IMG/VR virus record: IMGVR_UViG_3300027704_000009
Coordinates: 1-64,000 of that record
Direction: 5' to 3' (one strand)
DNA: 64,000 bases
From: a virus
Numbering within the stretch: position 1 is the first letter of the stretch; each line of letters opens with the position of its first letter. This document shows, piece by piece, positions 1 to 8,002 of this stretch. The notes beneath the pieces were generated by a model, which was not told the origin of the DNA, made no database searches, and worked only from the letters and a program-made list of their open reading frames with translations. The position numbers and the translations under genes were made by a program.

Positions 1-2
1 TT

Positions 3-152
3 ACTAGTTATGCTGTAGAGCTATGGGAAAATGGTGTACTACTTGAAACTCGCAGTTGTACTAACCACAGTCGTGCTTATGCTGAAAGTATTGAGGAAAA
101 CTTTATTAATGGTGTAATTAATCCTGAGCAACTACAACTCCAATTTGATTAA
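3..152 (+). CDS. C-terminal end of a truncated hypothetical protein
   Basis: An open frame enters from the left edge and runs 49 codons to a TAA. The encoded tail begins TSYAVELWENG and ends QLQLQFD, is rich in acidic and polar residues, and reads like real coding sequence. The 5' end lies outside the window, so the family cannot be named. It converges on the minus-strand gene at 755-1027. Confidence 0.5.
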   Translation, partial: TSYAVELWENGVLLETRSCTNHSRAYAESIEENFINGVINPEQLQLQFD

Positions 153-754
153 CAAGCATCAAGGGTGTAGTAAAAACCCATAAAAATTCTGTAGCAAATT
201 TTTTAAAAAGCCCAAGTATAAATTGTATGAAAGTTTTACTAGTGTATGCAGTACTAGAGTTGTAGTGCAGTATTACATAAACATATTGAAAGTGTTGCTT
301 ATAGTATACATTGTACATTATAAGTAACATTCCAAATTATATACAATACTATATAAACACAGTATGATATATGCAATACTATATAATCATATTGTACTCG
401 AAAGAGTGCATACTGTAGTAGTGACTACGTCTACTATAGTACAGGTTTAATACGTTACTAGTGTAGACATATCCATCACACGTTATATAACCCTAGAAGA
501 CTATAAGTTTATTTACTAGTATACTAGTAGCGGAACTAAAGGGTTGAAAAGGTGTTGCCAAAACCTAAAAAAGTTGACCAGCGATTTGATTGCGCCAGGG
601 TAAGGAATCACGGTGGGGCCAAAACGTAGCCCCCTGGGCCTGAAATATAATTCTTTTTTTATTATTCTGAGTTTACTCTAATACTAGTATAGCATATAGC
701 ATAGATTCAATATTAGGGGTCTACAGTGTACATACACTGCTAGTACTAGTACTA
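153..754. other. AT-rich intergenic region between convergent genes
   Basis: No credible gene in about 600 bases. The stretch is very AT-rich and full of palindromic words built on ACTAGT and TATACTAGTA. It contains one local GC-rich island (about 551-640) with complementary arms. Because the flanking genes converge, transcription termination is a likely job for part of it. Confidence 0.6.
595..637. terminator. Possible hairpin terminator or structured RNA
   Basis: CCAGGG at 595-600 is complementary to CCCTGG at 632-637. A second possible pairing, GGGGC at 615-619 with GCCCC at 629-633, competes with it. A run of seven T follows on the plus strand at about 654-660, and A-runs lie on the other side. 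The position between convergent genes fits a terminator, but the long spacing to the T-run is not textbook. Confidence 0.3.
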
Positions 755-1027
755 CTATGCATAGGGACTACCTACTATATCAATAGCCCACTGATCCCAA
801 GGCTCTGTTGTTGTAGCCTTCAAACAGTTAGTCTCTGTAGTAAGACCTGGTGCTAGTACATCATTCTCTAGTATACTAGTAATAGTATTGACTTCACTCT
901 CATCATCACTGTCTACCCATAGCACACCATGTGCCCATTCCATCTTAGGAGCACAACTCTGCAGGTTATCAGTAAAGTAATCTTGTATAGTAGTAATACT
1001 CGTTTGCTCTATGTTATCATATGACAT
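755..1027 (-). CDS. Hypothetical acidic small protein (90 aa)
   Basis: The protein is rich in Asp, Glu, Thr and Ser, and its central part includes the acidic stretch WVDSDDESEV. No family was recognised. Gene status is supported by a strong ribosome binding site, AAAGGAG about 7 bases before the ATG, and a near-consensus promoter directly upstream (1061-1088). A single-gene transcript of this type is typical of phage early genes. Confidence 0.65.
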   Translation of the reverse strand: MSYDNIEQTSITTIQDYFTDNLQSCAPKMEWAHGVLWVDSDDESEVNTITSILENDVLAPGLTTETNCLKATTTEPWDQWAIDIVGSPYA

Positions 1028-1060
1028 ATGTATGCTCCTTTAAAGTTAACTTATACTATA

Positions 1061-1088
1061 ATTATAACACAACTAGACGTACTGTCAA
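1061..1088 (-). promoter_or_regulatory. Sigma70-type promoter for 755-1027
   Basis: On the minus strand TTGACA (1083-1088) and TATAAT (1061-1066) are separated by 16 bases. An AT-rich leader containing AGTATAAGTTAAC and an AAAGGAG site follow. It belongs to the promoter-leader family seen repeatedly on this strand. Confidence 0.8.
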
Positions 1089-1097
1089 CCGGTTATT

Positions 1098-1253
1098 TTA
1101 TAATAAGTCGATTTCTAATTCAGATAAACACACAACTACGGCTTGACTAGGTGATGTTGTTACGTTATAACTAATGCAGGCATTACTGGCTTGATCGAAT
1201 GTAGAGAAAAAGAGTGTAGTTTGTGTTGCGAAGTCGACGATTGCGTACTGCAT
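1098..1253 (-). CDS. Hypothetical small protein (51 aa)
   Basis: A 51-codon frame starting MQYAIVDFATQ and ending ELEIDLL. It has its own near-consensus promoter (1292-1319) and a good ribosome binding site (CAGGAG before the ATG), and it ends just upstream of the next promoter. No family was recognised. The promoter and SD context is the main reason to call it a gene. Confidence 0.6.
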   Translation of the reverse strand: MQYAIVDFATQTTLFFSTFDQASNACISYNVTTSPSQAVVVCLSELEIDLL

Positions 1254-1291
1254 AGAGTATCTCCTGTTTGTTTAACTTAACTTATACTACT

Positions 1292-1319
1292 ATTATAGCA
1301 TATCTAGCCGGCTTGTCAA
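1292..1319 (-). promoter_or_regulatory. Sigma70-type promoter for 1098-1253
   Basis: TTGACA (1314-1319) and TATAAT (1292-1297) on the minus strand with a 16-base spacer. The leader repeats the AGTATAAGTTAA...AAACA...AGGAG pattern of other promoters in this window. Confidence 0.8.
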
Positions 1320-1417
1320 CCTAAATAAATACATTTGTACACATTATTATGTGGATATTCAGTCATAGTTGTACGTTACTATTGGTTCAATAGTCCAGAA
1401 CTCCAGTTTACATATAC

Positions 1418-1446
1418 ATTATAACAGGTTTTCACCATGTTGTCAA
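1418..1446 (-). promoter_or_regulatory. Second minus-strand promoter, divergent from the operon promoter
   Basis: TTGACA (1441-1446) and TATAAT (1418-1423) on the minus strand with a 17-base spacer. No gene starts within 160 bases downstream, so it may be a tandem promoter for 1098-1253. It lies back to back with the plus-strand promoter at 1460-1487, which is unusually compact. Confidence 0.6.
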
Positions 1447-1459
1447 CCTAATTAAACGG

Positions 1460-1487
1460 TTGACAAACTGAATAAACAGTGTATAAT
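1460..1487 (+). promoter_or_regulatory. Promoter of the radical SAM operon
   Basis: TTGACA (1460-1465) and TATAAT (1482-1487) with a 16-base spacer, about 30 bases before the first radical SAM start codon. No comparable promoter was noticed inside the following 17 kb on this strand, so it is the best candidate to drive the operon. Confidence 0.75.
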
Positions 1488-1518
1488 ATAATATTAACCT
1501 CCTTATGAACAGGTAGTA

Positions 1519-2823
1519 ATGACGAAACCCAATAAGAAAAGCCCTACACACTGTATGTTACCATGGATTCATTCGCATACTAGTGCTAATGGAACCTTCA
1601 AACCATGTTGTAATGCCATGGGCAGTGATCAACCACTGTGGACCAGTGATGCAAATGATGAAAGCACGTGGTATAAACAGGATCCTAACGCTACTAATGT
1701 AGCAAGAGCCGGCGATAGTATGAGTATAAGACGTAACAACATGACATTAAGTGAGTGGTTCACTAGTGCTTACATGGATAAACTACGCAATGACCTTGCT
1801 AATGGTGTACAAAACCCTATGTGTGGAAGGTGTTGGAGAGATGAAACTCGTAGTGGTACTAGTATAAGACAAAGATATAACAGTAAGTATGAACATCATA
1901 CCACTGTTGAACCTGCGATCTCATACCTAGACCTCAAGTTAACCAACCAATGTAACCTCAAGTGTAGGATGTGTGGCCCAAGTGACAGTAATTTAATAGC
2001 ACAAGACATAGTAGAACTAGAATCCCGGGGGTTGACAGTGCCCGTTAACTATGCTAATGCCTTCGGCCCTAGGAGAAGAAGCCATGCAGATACCAATTAC
2101 ATCGGAGGTTTGCCGGCAAGTACACTAGAAGACATTGAACATCTACTACCACAGTTAACACAACTTAAAGTAACCGGTGGTGAACCAACGCTACAACCAG
2201 AAGTACTACGCTTGTTCGATAGATGTATAGACAACAAGTATGCAGAAAACATTGAACTACACGTTACTACCAATGCTACCAAGTTTACAACAAAGTTTCT
2301 TGAACGTATAGAGCAATTTAAGAACACAAGATTCAATATAAGCGTTGATGGTTATGGTACAACATACAATTACATACGCTATCCCTTTACATGGGACAAG
2401 TTTAATGCTCGTATACAGTTACTAGAAAGTAGATACACTAGTAGTACTACAATACATTGGGCCTATACTTGTGTACCACAGATGTTTAACATAGAGAACA
2501 TACATAAACTACAACAACGAGTAGGGTCAGAACATTTATATGTGAACAATGTGCTACACCCTGACGGTATATACAACAGTTTAGACATAGTACCTGAACA
2601 TATACTAGTATACGCACTAGAGAACATAGAGTATGTTGAAGGTCAAAGTGATATTTTAATTAATTATATTAAAACATTATTAAATGATTATAAGCCCGTG
2701 ACTAAGAGTAGACTAGCAGACATGGTAAAGAGTGTTACTAGTGTAGACATACTACGCAATCAGCACTACAGTGAGTGTTTAGACCCCTTAACAGTGAAGT
2801 TTATAACTGAATCAGCATTGTAG
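1519..2823 (+). CDS. Radical SAM protein with N-terminal twitch-like module (copy 1)
   Basis: Radical SAM enzymes use a [4Fe-4S] cluster held by CxxxCxxC to split S-adenosylmethionine and make a 5'-deoxyadenosyl radical. Here the motif is C145-C149-C152 (CNLKCRMC), followed by the SAM-binding GGEP motif at 220-223. The N-terminus carries C12-x-x-P-W and C30-C31, an arrangement seen in twitch-type auxiliary-cluster modules. At 434 aa it matches the other long members of this operon. It is the first gene after the promoter at 1460-1487. Unlike its neighbours it is rich in CTA leucine codons and in ACTAGT words. The substrate is unknown. Confidence 0.85.
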   Translation: MTKPNKKSPTHCMLPWIHSHTSANGTFKPCCNAMGSDQPLWTSDANDESTWYKQDPNATNVARAGDSMSIRRNNMTLSEWFTSAYMDKLRNDLANGVQNPMCGRCWRDETRSGTSIRQRYNSKYEHHTTVEPAISYLDLKLTNQCNLKCRMCGPSDSNLIAQDIVELESRGLTVPVNYANAFGPRRRSHADTNYIGGLPASTLEDIEHLLPQLTQLKVTGGEPTLQPEVLRLFDRCIDNKYAENIELHVTTNATKFTTKFLERIEQFKNTRFNISVDGYGTTYNYIRYPFTWDKFNARIQLLESRYTSSTTIHWAYTCVPQMFNIENIHKLQQRVGSEHLYVNNVLHPDGIYNSLDIVPEHILVYALENIEYVEGQSDILINYIKTLLNDYKPVTKSRLADMVKSVTSVDILRNQHYSECLDPLTVKFITESAL

Positions 2824-3210
2824 ACGGTTGTAATGGACATACCTTGAGAAACGGAAGCGACAGAAAGGCATACCTCAGCGACTCGAACCGACCTATAAGA
2901 AAAATTCTACACCCTAGATTCAGTATCACTACTAGTGTAATTAAATGAATTTACTTGCTCTTTGGTTGTTTCTCTAGTATAATGAGTACTATAAGCAGTG
3001 CTAAATAGTAGTGCGTATACTAGTTCTATAGTGTGTGCTTTCCCCATGCAAACTTTAACTACTATACAACTGTATACTATAATGTGAATTAAATCATTTA
3101 TTATTTTTAGTTCTCTACTAGTGTAAAACAAACCTGTACTAGTGTAGAACAGAGTAAATAACAATACTATTAGAGTAACAATGCTAACTATCAATTACAA
3201 GAGAACATAG
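2824..3210. other. Intergenic spacer inside the radical SAM operon
   Basis: This is the only long gap in the operon. Bases 2835-2896 are distinctly richer in GC and contain two similar words, GGACATACCT and AGGCATACCT. The rest is AT-rich and holds three TACTAGTGTA decamers. A minus-strand frame here (2907-3194) starts with TTG and is low complexity, so it is not called. No tRNA fold could be made. Confidence 0.5.
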
Positions 3211-4809
3211 ATGTCAAAACTGGACAACCCATACGATAAAACACAATTTACTACTAATCCATTAGAACCTTTAAGTGTACTATCATTAAAAGAACGCAAA
3301 GCAAACAAATGGTTTGATGCTGAAGGCAACACTATGTTTCAATATGAACGTGTTAAACGTTTAGAATTGGAATTCAATAATACTTGTTTCTTATACTGTG
3401 GAGGTTGTGGACGTACATTTAATCCAGAACTAGAGAAAGCAGGTAAGAAACTAATCATGCTTAAAGACGTTAAAAAGTTCTTCCCACCCGAATTTTGTGC
3501 TCAACTGCATTATTTTTTAAGTTGCGGTAACTATGGTGATCCAACAGCACATCCAGAGACATTAGACATACTACGTTGGTTTAGAACAAATGGAACAAAG
3601 AACGTAAGCATAAGTTCAAACGGAGCAAGTCGTAGTCCTGAATGGTGGGCTGAACTGGCTGGCATCATCAATGGAGAAGGTGGAAGCCGTGATGATATTA
3701 AAAACTATTACGGCGGTAGAGTTACCTTTAGCATTGACGGACTAGCAGACACCAACCATTTATACCGTGTGGGTGCAAAATGGGATAGGATAGTGGAAAA
3801 TGTTACTGCGTTTATTAATGCAGGAGGCAGAGCTAGATGGCAATGGATTATGATGAACCATAATGAACACCAATTAGAAGAAGCAAAAGCATGGGCTAAA
3901 GAAATAGGCTTTAGTGAGTTTATAGAAAAGGTTAGTTTTAGATATAACCCCATACGCATGAGCAAACGTGAAGCAGAGAAACTAGCAGAAGACCAAGAGT
4001 TTGAAATGCTTAAAGACCGTAGTTTAAAGCAGGAGGAACTGCGAAAAGACGTTAGTATGAAATTTGAGCTTACCGACGCTAATGCGGCACTGAGTGCCCG
4101 AGCCGCCAAGCAAGGTGGCACCGAATTGAGCCCAGTTAATGTAAGTATTAATCCAGAGAATCAACATCCTTATAGAGAAAAGATTAAAGGCATACACGAA
4201 CGTACAAGCAAGACTGCTAAAAAGTTTTGGAGCACTAAACAAAACATTATATGTCAAAACATAGGTGATCCAAGGATATATGTTGATGCAACAGGTAAAG
4301 TATGGCCCTGCAATTGGTTAGGTGGAATAGAGTTTTATGAAAATAAGGACAAGCATTGGCCTCTACCAAGTTATAAGAAGTATGGTATAGATGATCAATG
4401 GAACAGTTTATATAACTTTGCAGACGACGATAATCCAGTTAGAAGCATACTAGAACATCCTTTTTATGAGTATTTGTTAGAAGAAGATTGGAAACATAGT
4501 AGTGAAATGCAACCTGCTAAATGTAAACAAATGTGTCATACAGAGCTAGGTGATGGTATATTTGAAAGTATGAGACGTAATGAACAGAATTTAAAAACTG
4601 GTGAGTATAAAGACATCAGCGAAATACATGATACAGGTATTACTAAAGATGGTGGTCAAGTTGTTATGGCTCCAGAAGGTCAAAAGACTGGACGCTTTAA
4701 ACATCAAGGCGGAACAGGTATTGGTCCTGGCAGTAACAAGGCTGTAGAAGGATTAGATCAAAGCATACTAGATATTGAAACAATAGATGAAGACACCAAC
4801 GAATCATAA
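3211..4809 (+). CDS. Radical SAM protein with C-terminal SPASM-like module (532 aa)
   Basis: CxxxCxxC lies at C59-C63-C66 (CFLYCGGC). It is followed by a glycine-rich GNYGD segment in place of GGEP, also seen in the shorter relatives at 7993 and 13694. The C-terminal half contains Cys in an IICQNIGDPR context, a PCNW turn and CKQMCHTE, consistent with auxiliary Fe-S ligands. It is about 170 residues longer than its relatives, with a charged insertion in the middle and a Gly-rich, acidic tail. It overlaps the next gene by 23 bases, so the two are probably co-translated. Confidence 0.8.
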   Translation: MSKLDNPYDKTQFTTNPLEPLSVLSLKERKANKWFDAEGNTMFQYERVKRLELEFNNTCFLYCGGCGRTFNPELEKAGKKLIMLKDVKKFFPPEFCAQLHYFLSCGNYGDPTAHPETLDILRWFRTNGTKNVSISSNGASRSPEWWAELAGIINGEGGSRDDIKNYYGGRVTFSIDGLADTNHLYRVGAKWDRIVENVTAFINAGGRARWQWIMMNHNEHQLEEAKAWAKEIGFSEFIEKVSFRYNPIRMSKREAEKLAEDQEFEMLKDRSLKQEELRKDVSMKFELTDANAALSARAAKQGGTELSPVNVSINPENQHPYREKIKGIHERTSKTAKKFWSTKQNIICQNIGDPRIYVDATGKVWPCNWLGGIEFYENKDKHWPLPSYKKYGIDDQWNSLYNFADDDNPVRSILEHPFYEYLLEEDWKHSSEMQPAKCKQMCHTELGDGIFESMRRNEQNLKTGEYKDISEIHDTGITKDGGQVVMAPEGQKTGRFKHQGGTGIGPGSNKAVEGLDQSILDIETIDEDTNES

Positions 4810-6097
4810 ACAATTAAAAGGCTTTTGTGTACTGCCTTTTATTCATTTAAGCACACGCACTGATGGTAGTATGCAGATATGCTGTCATGCTAACAGTAGT
4901 AGTACGGAAGATAATAGAAAACCCGGCGTTAATCGTAAAGATGATGGTAGTTTAGTTAATCTAAAGCAGGATAGAGCTGAAGACTATTGGAATACAGAGT
5001 TTATGCGTACTATACGCACAGATATGTTGGCAAATAAGATGCCAAGAGCTTGTTTAACTTGTTATAAAGAAGAAGGATTAGGCTATCGCAGTAAACGTGT
5101 ATGGGAAAACGAAGAGTGGGAAAGGCGTATTGATGTGCCTGCATTATTAAAAGGTGTTGACAATAGTGGAGCAATGAGTTATGGTATACACTATGTTGAT
5201 ATGAAGTTAGGTAATAAATGTGACCTTGCTTGTGTTATGTGCAACCCTGCTGATAGTACACAATGGATACCTGACTATAATAAATTAATTAGCAGTGCTA
5301 GTGATGAATTAAATAAAGAAGTTTATTGGAATAAATCAGAAGCAGGTGGATATAATTGGTGGAAAAATAATAAAACATATTGGACTGACATATATGAGCA
5401 GTTGCATAACCTAAGACATATTTATATTATTGGTGGTGAGCCAACTATTAATAAAGAATTTAAACAGTTCTTACAGTATTGCGTAGATAATAATTATGCA
5501 AAAGGTATTGAATTAAGATTTAATACTAATGGACAAACAATAGATCCTGAATTAAAACAATTATACACAAAATTTAAACATTGTTTAATTCATTTAAGCA
5601 TGGACGGTATATACGAACGTTATGAATATATTCGTTATCCTGGTACATGGGCTAAAGAATTAGAAGTATTAAAGTATTGGGACAATATGCCTGACAACGT
5701 AACAGTTGACATCGACTGTACAGTTAGTGCATTAAACGTTAGCCATATACCAGACTTTGTGCGTTGGAAGATGGATCAAGGCTTTAAAAAATTAAATAAA
5801 ACAAGATTCGGTGGCACTATAGGAATGCATTTACTATGGACACCCAACTTCTTAGGCATTAATAATTTAAATGATGAAATAAAAGCCAAAGCAAGTAACG
5901 ATATAGCACAACTACGCATGGAACTTGGTACAACAGTTACAAATAGATATAAAAAGTTTGATGCACTATTAAATGCACTAGATAAACCAGCAACAAATAT
6001 AACAGTCTTAGTTGAGTACTTGGACAAAATGGATAAGATAAGAGGAACTTCATGGCAGGATACATTTCCAGAACTAATCAGTTTGCGAAAGAGCTAA
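4787..6097 (+). CDS. Radical SAM protein with N-terminal twitch-like module (copy 2)
   Basis: C14-x-x-P-F and C32-C33 form the N-terminal module, and the radical SAM motif is C145-C149-C152 (CDLACVMC). A GGEPT loop follows. Length (436 aa) and motif positions match the first gene almost exactly, so the two are paralogues. The start lies inside the end of the previous SPASM-type gene, making the first SPASM/twitch pair of the operon. Confidence 0.85.
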   Translation: MKTPTNHKQLKGFCVLPFIHLSTRTDGSMQICCHANSSSTEDNRKPGVNRKDDGSLVNLKQDRAEDYWNTEFMRTIRTDMLANKMPRACLTCYKEEGLGYRSKRVWENEEWERRIDVPALLKGVDNSGAMSYGIHYVDMKLGNKCDLACVMCNPADSTQWIPDYNKLISSASDELNKEVYWNKSEAGGYNWWKNNKTYWTDIYEQLHNLRHIYIIGGEPTINKEFKQFLQYCVDNNYAKGIELRFNTNGQTIDPELKQLYTKFKHCLIHLSMDGIYERYEYIRYPGTWAKELEVLKYWDNMPDNVTVDIDCTVSALNVSHIPDFVRWKMDQGFKKLNKTRFGGTIGMHLLWTPNFLGINNLNDEIKAKASNDIAQLRMELGTTVTNRYKKFDALLNALDKPATNITVLVEYLDKMDKIRGTSWQDTFPELISLRKS

Positions 6098-7026
6098 TAG
6101 AAAAAGAATTAATTAGCCACAAACAGCACAACGCAATATACGATTACTTTTTTCAAACAACATTAAGAGACGCACCGTGGTATGATTGGTTAGACCAACC
6201 CGGATACTTTGAAGTTGCGGGTGAATATAAAGAACGTATAACTGAATGGATTGTTGATAATGATTTTAATACTGTACATGGATTAGATAACTTTAAGCAT
6301 CGCGATTTAATTAATGGAACTACACAAGCATTTGATGAAGCATATTATAGATACAGTGGCAGACGTTTAAGAATATTGCGTGGCGAGTATGCGTATCACA
6401 AACGTGTTGTGTCTGATTATGTTTATTTAGACGAAGTATATTCAGAAGATTTAAGCATGAGCCAATTAGATGGTGATAACCCAATAAAAGAAAACGATTG
6501 GGTAATAATTAGTTTCCCATTTTGTGGAACAGGCGGAACTCCATTAGGATATCATGCAATATTAAATGATTGTTTGTTAAAAAAGGTTCCTGTATTAATA
6601 GATTGTGCTTGGTATGGAACTTGTATGGATCAACATATTGATTTAACACACCCTGCTATCAGTGAAGTAAGTTTTAGTTTAACTAAAAGCACAGGTACAG
6701 GCAACATTAGAAGTGGTGTGCGTTACAGTAATTACGAAGATAACTTACCAATTAGACAACAAAACAATTATAATCATTTAGTATTGGGAGCGGCACAAGT
6801 AGGTATTCATGTAATGAAACATATACCTAGTGACTGGCAAGTAAAGAATTACAGAGATTTTCAAATACAACTATGTCGTAAGTTAAACATTATGCCTAGT
6901 CCATGTATGCATATCGCAATAGCAGATGGTGAAGAAGATTGGCACAAGGACTTCTTAATGGACCAACGACATTACAAAGTTGGCATTAGACAGGCACTTA
7001 AGGCAATGAAGAAGGAACAACTTTAA
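6052..7026 (+). CDS. PLP-dependent fold type I enzyme, aminotransferase-like
   Basis: The middle of the protein carries VLIDCAWYG, where D184 would contact the pyridine nitrogen, and SFSLTKSTGTGNIRSGV, where K212 is the likely Schiff-base lysine. Both are hallmarks of fold type I aminotransferases and related enzymes. At 324 aa it is shorter than the usual 380-420 aa. The ATG is preceded by AGAGGA at a good distance, although the gene overlaps the previous one by 46 bases. It could add or remove an amino group on the operon's substrate (inference). A decarboxylase or lyase of the same fold is the alternative. Confidence 0.55.
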   Translation: MAGYISRTNQFAKELIEKELISHKQHNAIYDYFFQTTLRDAPWYDWLDQPGYFEVAGEYKERITEWIVDNDFNTVHGLDNFKHRDLINGTTQAFDEAYYRYSGRRLRILRGEYAYHKRVVSDYVYLDEVYSEDLSMSQLDGDNPIKENDWVIISFPFCGTGGTPLGYHAILNDCLLKKVPVLIDCAWYGTCMDQHIDLTHPAISEVSFSLTKSTGTGNIRSGVRYSNYEDNLPIRQQNNYNHLVLGAAQVGIHVMKHIPSDWQVKNYRDFQIQLCRKLNIMPSPCMHIAIADGEEDWHKDFLMDQRHYKVGIRQALKAMKKEQL

Positions 7027-7292
7027 TGAGTATGATTTCTCCATGTATCAGCATATGTAGATGGGATCCAGTAACCAGTAACTGTTACGGATGTGGTCGT
7101 ACTGTTGCAGAGAAAATGATATGGAAAGACCAGGATACCACAGACGAGTGGAAAGAAAACAATTTAAAAGAGTGCATGGAAAGATTATCAGGGTGGCAAT
7201 TAGAAAGTTTCAAGGAATCATATCAGCATAAGATTAAATACGGTATATCCTTGTTTAAAAAAGAAATGAAGAAGAAACAACTTTAATGAGTA
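7006..7292 (+). repeat. 27-bp direct repeat flanking the DUF1289 gene
   Basis: The segments at 7006-7032 and 7266-7292 are identical except for one base. Each encodes the end of a gene (MKKEQL or MKKKQL), its TAA and the overlapping ATG of the next gene. A small gene cassette bounded by the same 27 bases suggests insertion or duplication by recombination at the repeat. Confidence 0.75.
7026..7286 (+). CDS. DUF1289-family small Cys protein
   Basis: The N-terminus SPCISICRWDP...CYGCGRTVAEK...W matches the DUF1289 pattern: four cysteines (C7, C11, C20, C23), then GRT and a Trp. The family is common in proteobacteria and is thought to bind a metal or Fe-S cluster; no reaction is known. It overlaps both neighbours by one base (TAATG) and sits between two copies of a 27-bp repeat. 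The context suggests a helper for the Fe-S enzymes around it. Confidence 0.75.
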   Translation: MSMISPCISICRWDPVTSNCYGCGRTVAEKMIWKDQDTTDEWKENNLKECMERLSGWQLESFKESYQHKIKYGISLFKKEMKKKQL

Positions 7293-8002
7293 ACACACCT
7301 AATCCTGTAATTCGAATTATTGGCGATAGTTTTTTTACTAAAACTAAACGTAATTGGCTAGACCGTGCTATAGATCCAACACAGTTTACAATACATAACA
7401 GTGCTAAAGGTGGTACTGGCTTTTGGAGACAGTTAGATCAAGTAAAAGATTTAAAGAACCAAGACTATTATAATAATATTAAATATTGTATAGTAGGGTG
7501 GAGTCATCCATTTAGAATGTATGCTCCAGAGTATATGAGAGACTGGCGTATGAACGATCCAGCACTTTGTGATGAGGAGTTCTTTGGAGTCAAACACGAT
7601 CCTGGACTTAAAGCAAAGCAAGGTACAGTTTCTAATATGATTAAGTATGATTTAATAAATGAAGGTAGAGAATGTACTAAAGCATACGACTTATTACAGT
7701 ATGTTGATGCAGTATTATATCCTAGTATGCCACATATTAAATTCATTAACTTCTTTTGCTTTGACTTTGATTATATAGATGTAACATTAAATGACTTTAA
7801 CTTTAAAAACGCTGTTACAATACATCCAACATTATTTGATATTTGTACTGCTGATGAAAAGGATCCTGATAAAAAGGTAACTCCTATGGACGTTAATAAT
7901 CATTTAAATCATATACAACATAAAGGCATGGCATTAATGTTGGCAAATATAATACGTGATACAGAACAATTCAAACGAGTGAATATTAATAAATGGCTTT
8001 AG
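7286..8002 (+). CDS. SGNH-hydrolase-like protein
   Basis: Begins with IIGDSFF (G13-D14-S15), the block I nucleophile motif of SGNH/GDSL esterases. Near the end, NHLNHIQHKGMA resembles the block V His region. The central G and N blocks are less clear, so the esterase activity is a prediction. It is one of several SGNH-like proteins in the window (see 62141 and, more distantly, 34268 and 35110) and lies among radical SAM genes, where it could remove or transfer an acyl group. Confidence 0.55.
   Translation: MSNTPNPVIRIIGDSFFTKTKRNWLDRAIDPTQFTIHNSAKGGTGFWRQLDQVKDLKNQDYYNNIKYCIVGWSHPFRMYAPEYMRDWRMNDPALCDEEFFGVKHDPGLKAKQGTVSNMIKYDLINEGRECTKAYDLLQYVDAVLYPSMPHIKFINFFCFDFDYIDVTLNDFNFKNAVTIHPTLFDICTADEKDPDKKVTPMDVNNHLNHIQHKGMALMLANIIRDTEQFKRVNINKWL

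Larger units (their letters stand above)
237..3146. repeat. Dispersed decamer TACTAGTGTA
   Basis: The decamer TACTAGTGTA was read at 237-246, 456-465, 2736-2745, 2930-2939, 3116-3125 and 3137-3146, and in reverse complement at 2434-2443. Two copies (456 and 2736) sit in a longer shared 18-mer, GTTACTAGTGTAGACATA. Elsewhere in the window I saw one further exact copy, at 26824-26833. The copies lie in both intergenic and coding DNA; the function is unknown. Confidence 0.5.

Noticed and set aside
118-330. Minus-strand ORF of 70 codons across the end of the truncated left gene
   Set aside because: It overlaps the coding tail of the left gene, has low-complexity hydrophobic and aromatic sequence and no ribosome binding site.
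1381-1410. Possible tRNA T-arm GGTTCAATAG
   Set aside because: The paired arms leave only a 5-base loop and no other cloverleaf arm fits; it is at most a small hairpin.
2824-2896. Possible tRNA because of a GGTTCGAGTC-like word on the minus strand
   Set aside because: The bases flanking the TTCGAGT loop do not pair as a T-stem, and no acceptor or anticodon arm could be built.
2907-3194. Minus-strand ORF of 95 codons in the operon gap
   Set aside because: It needs a TTG start without SD and is made of repeated CTAGTGTA-type words translated as Thr, Ser and Tyr. It looks like chance openness of AT-rich DNA.
3708-4121. Minus-strand ORF of 137 codons
   Set aside because: It lies wholly within the radical SAM gene at 3211 and mirrors its codons; no SD.
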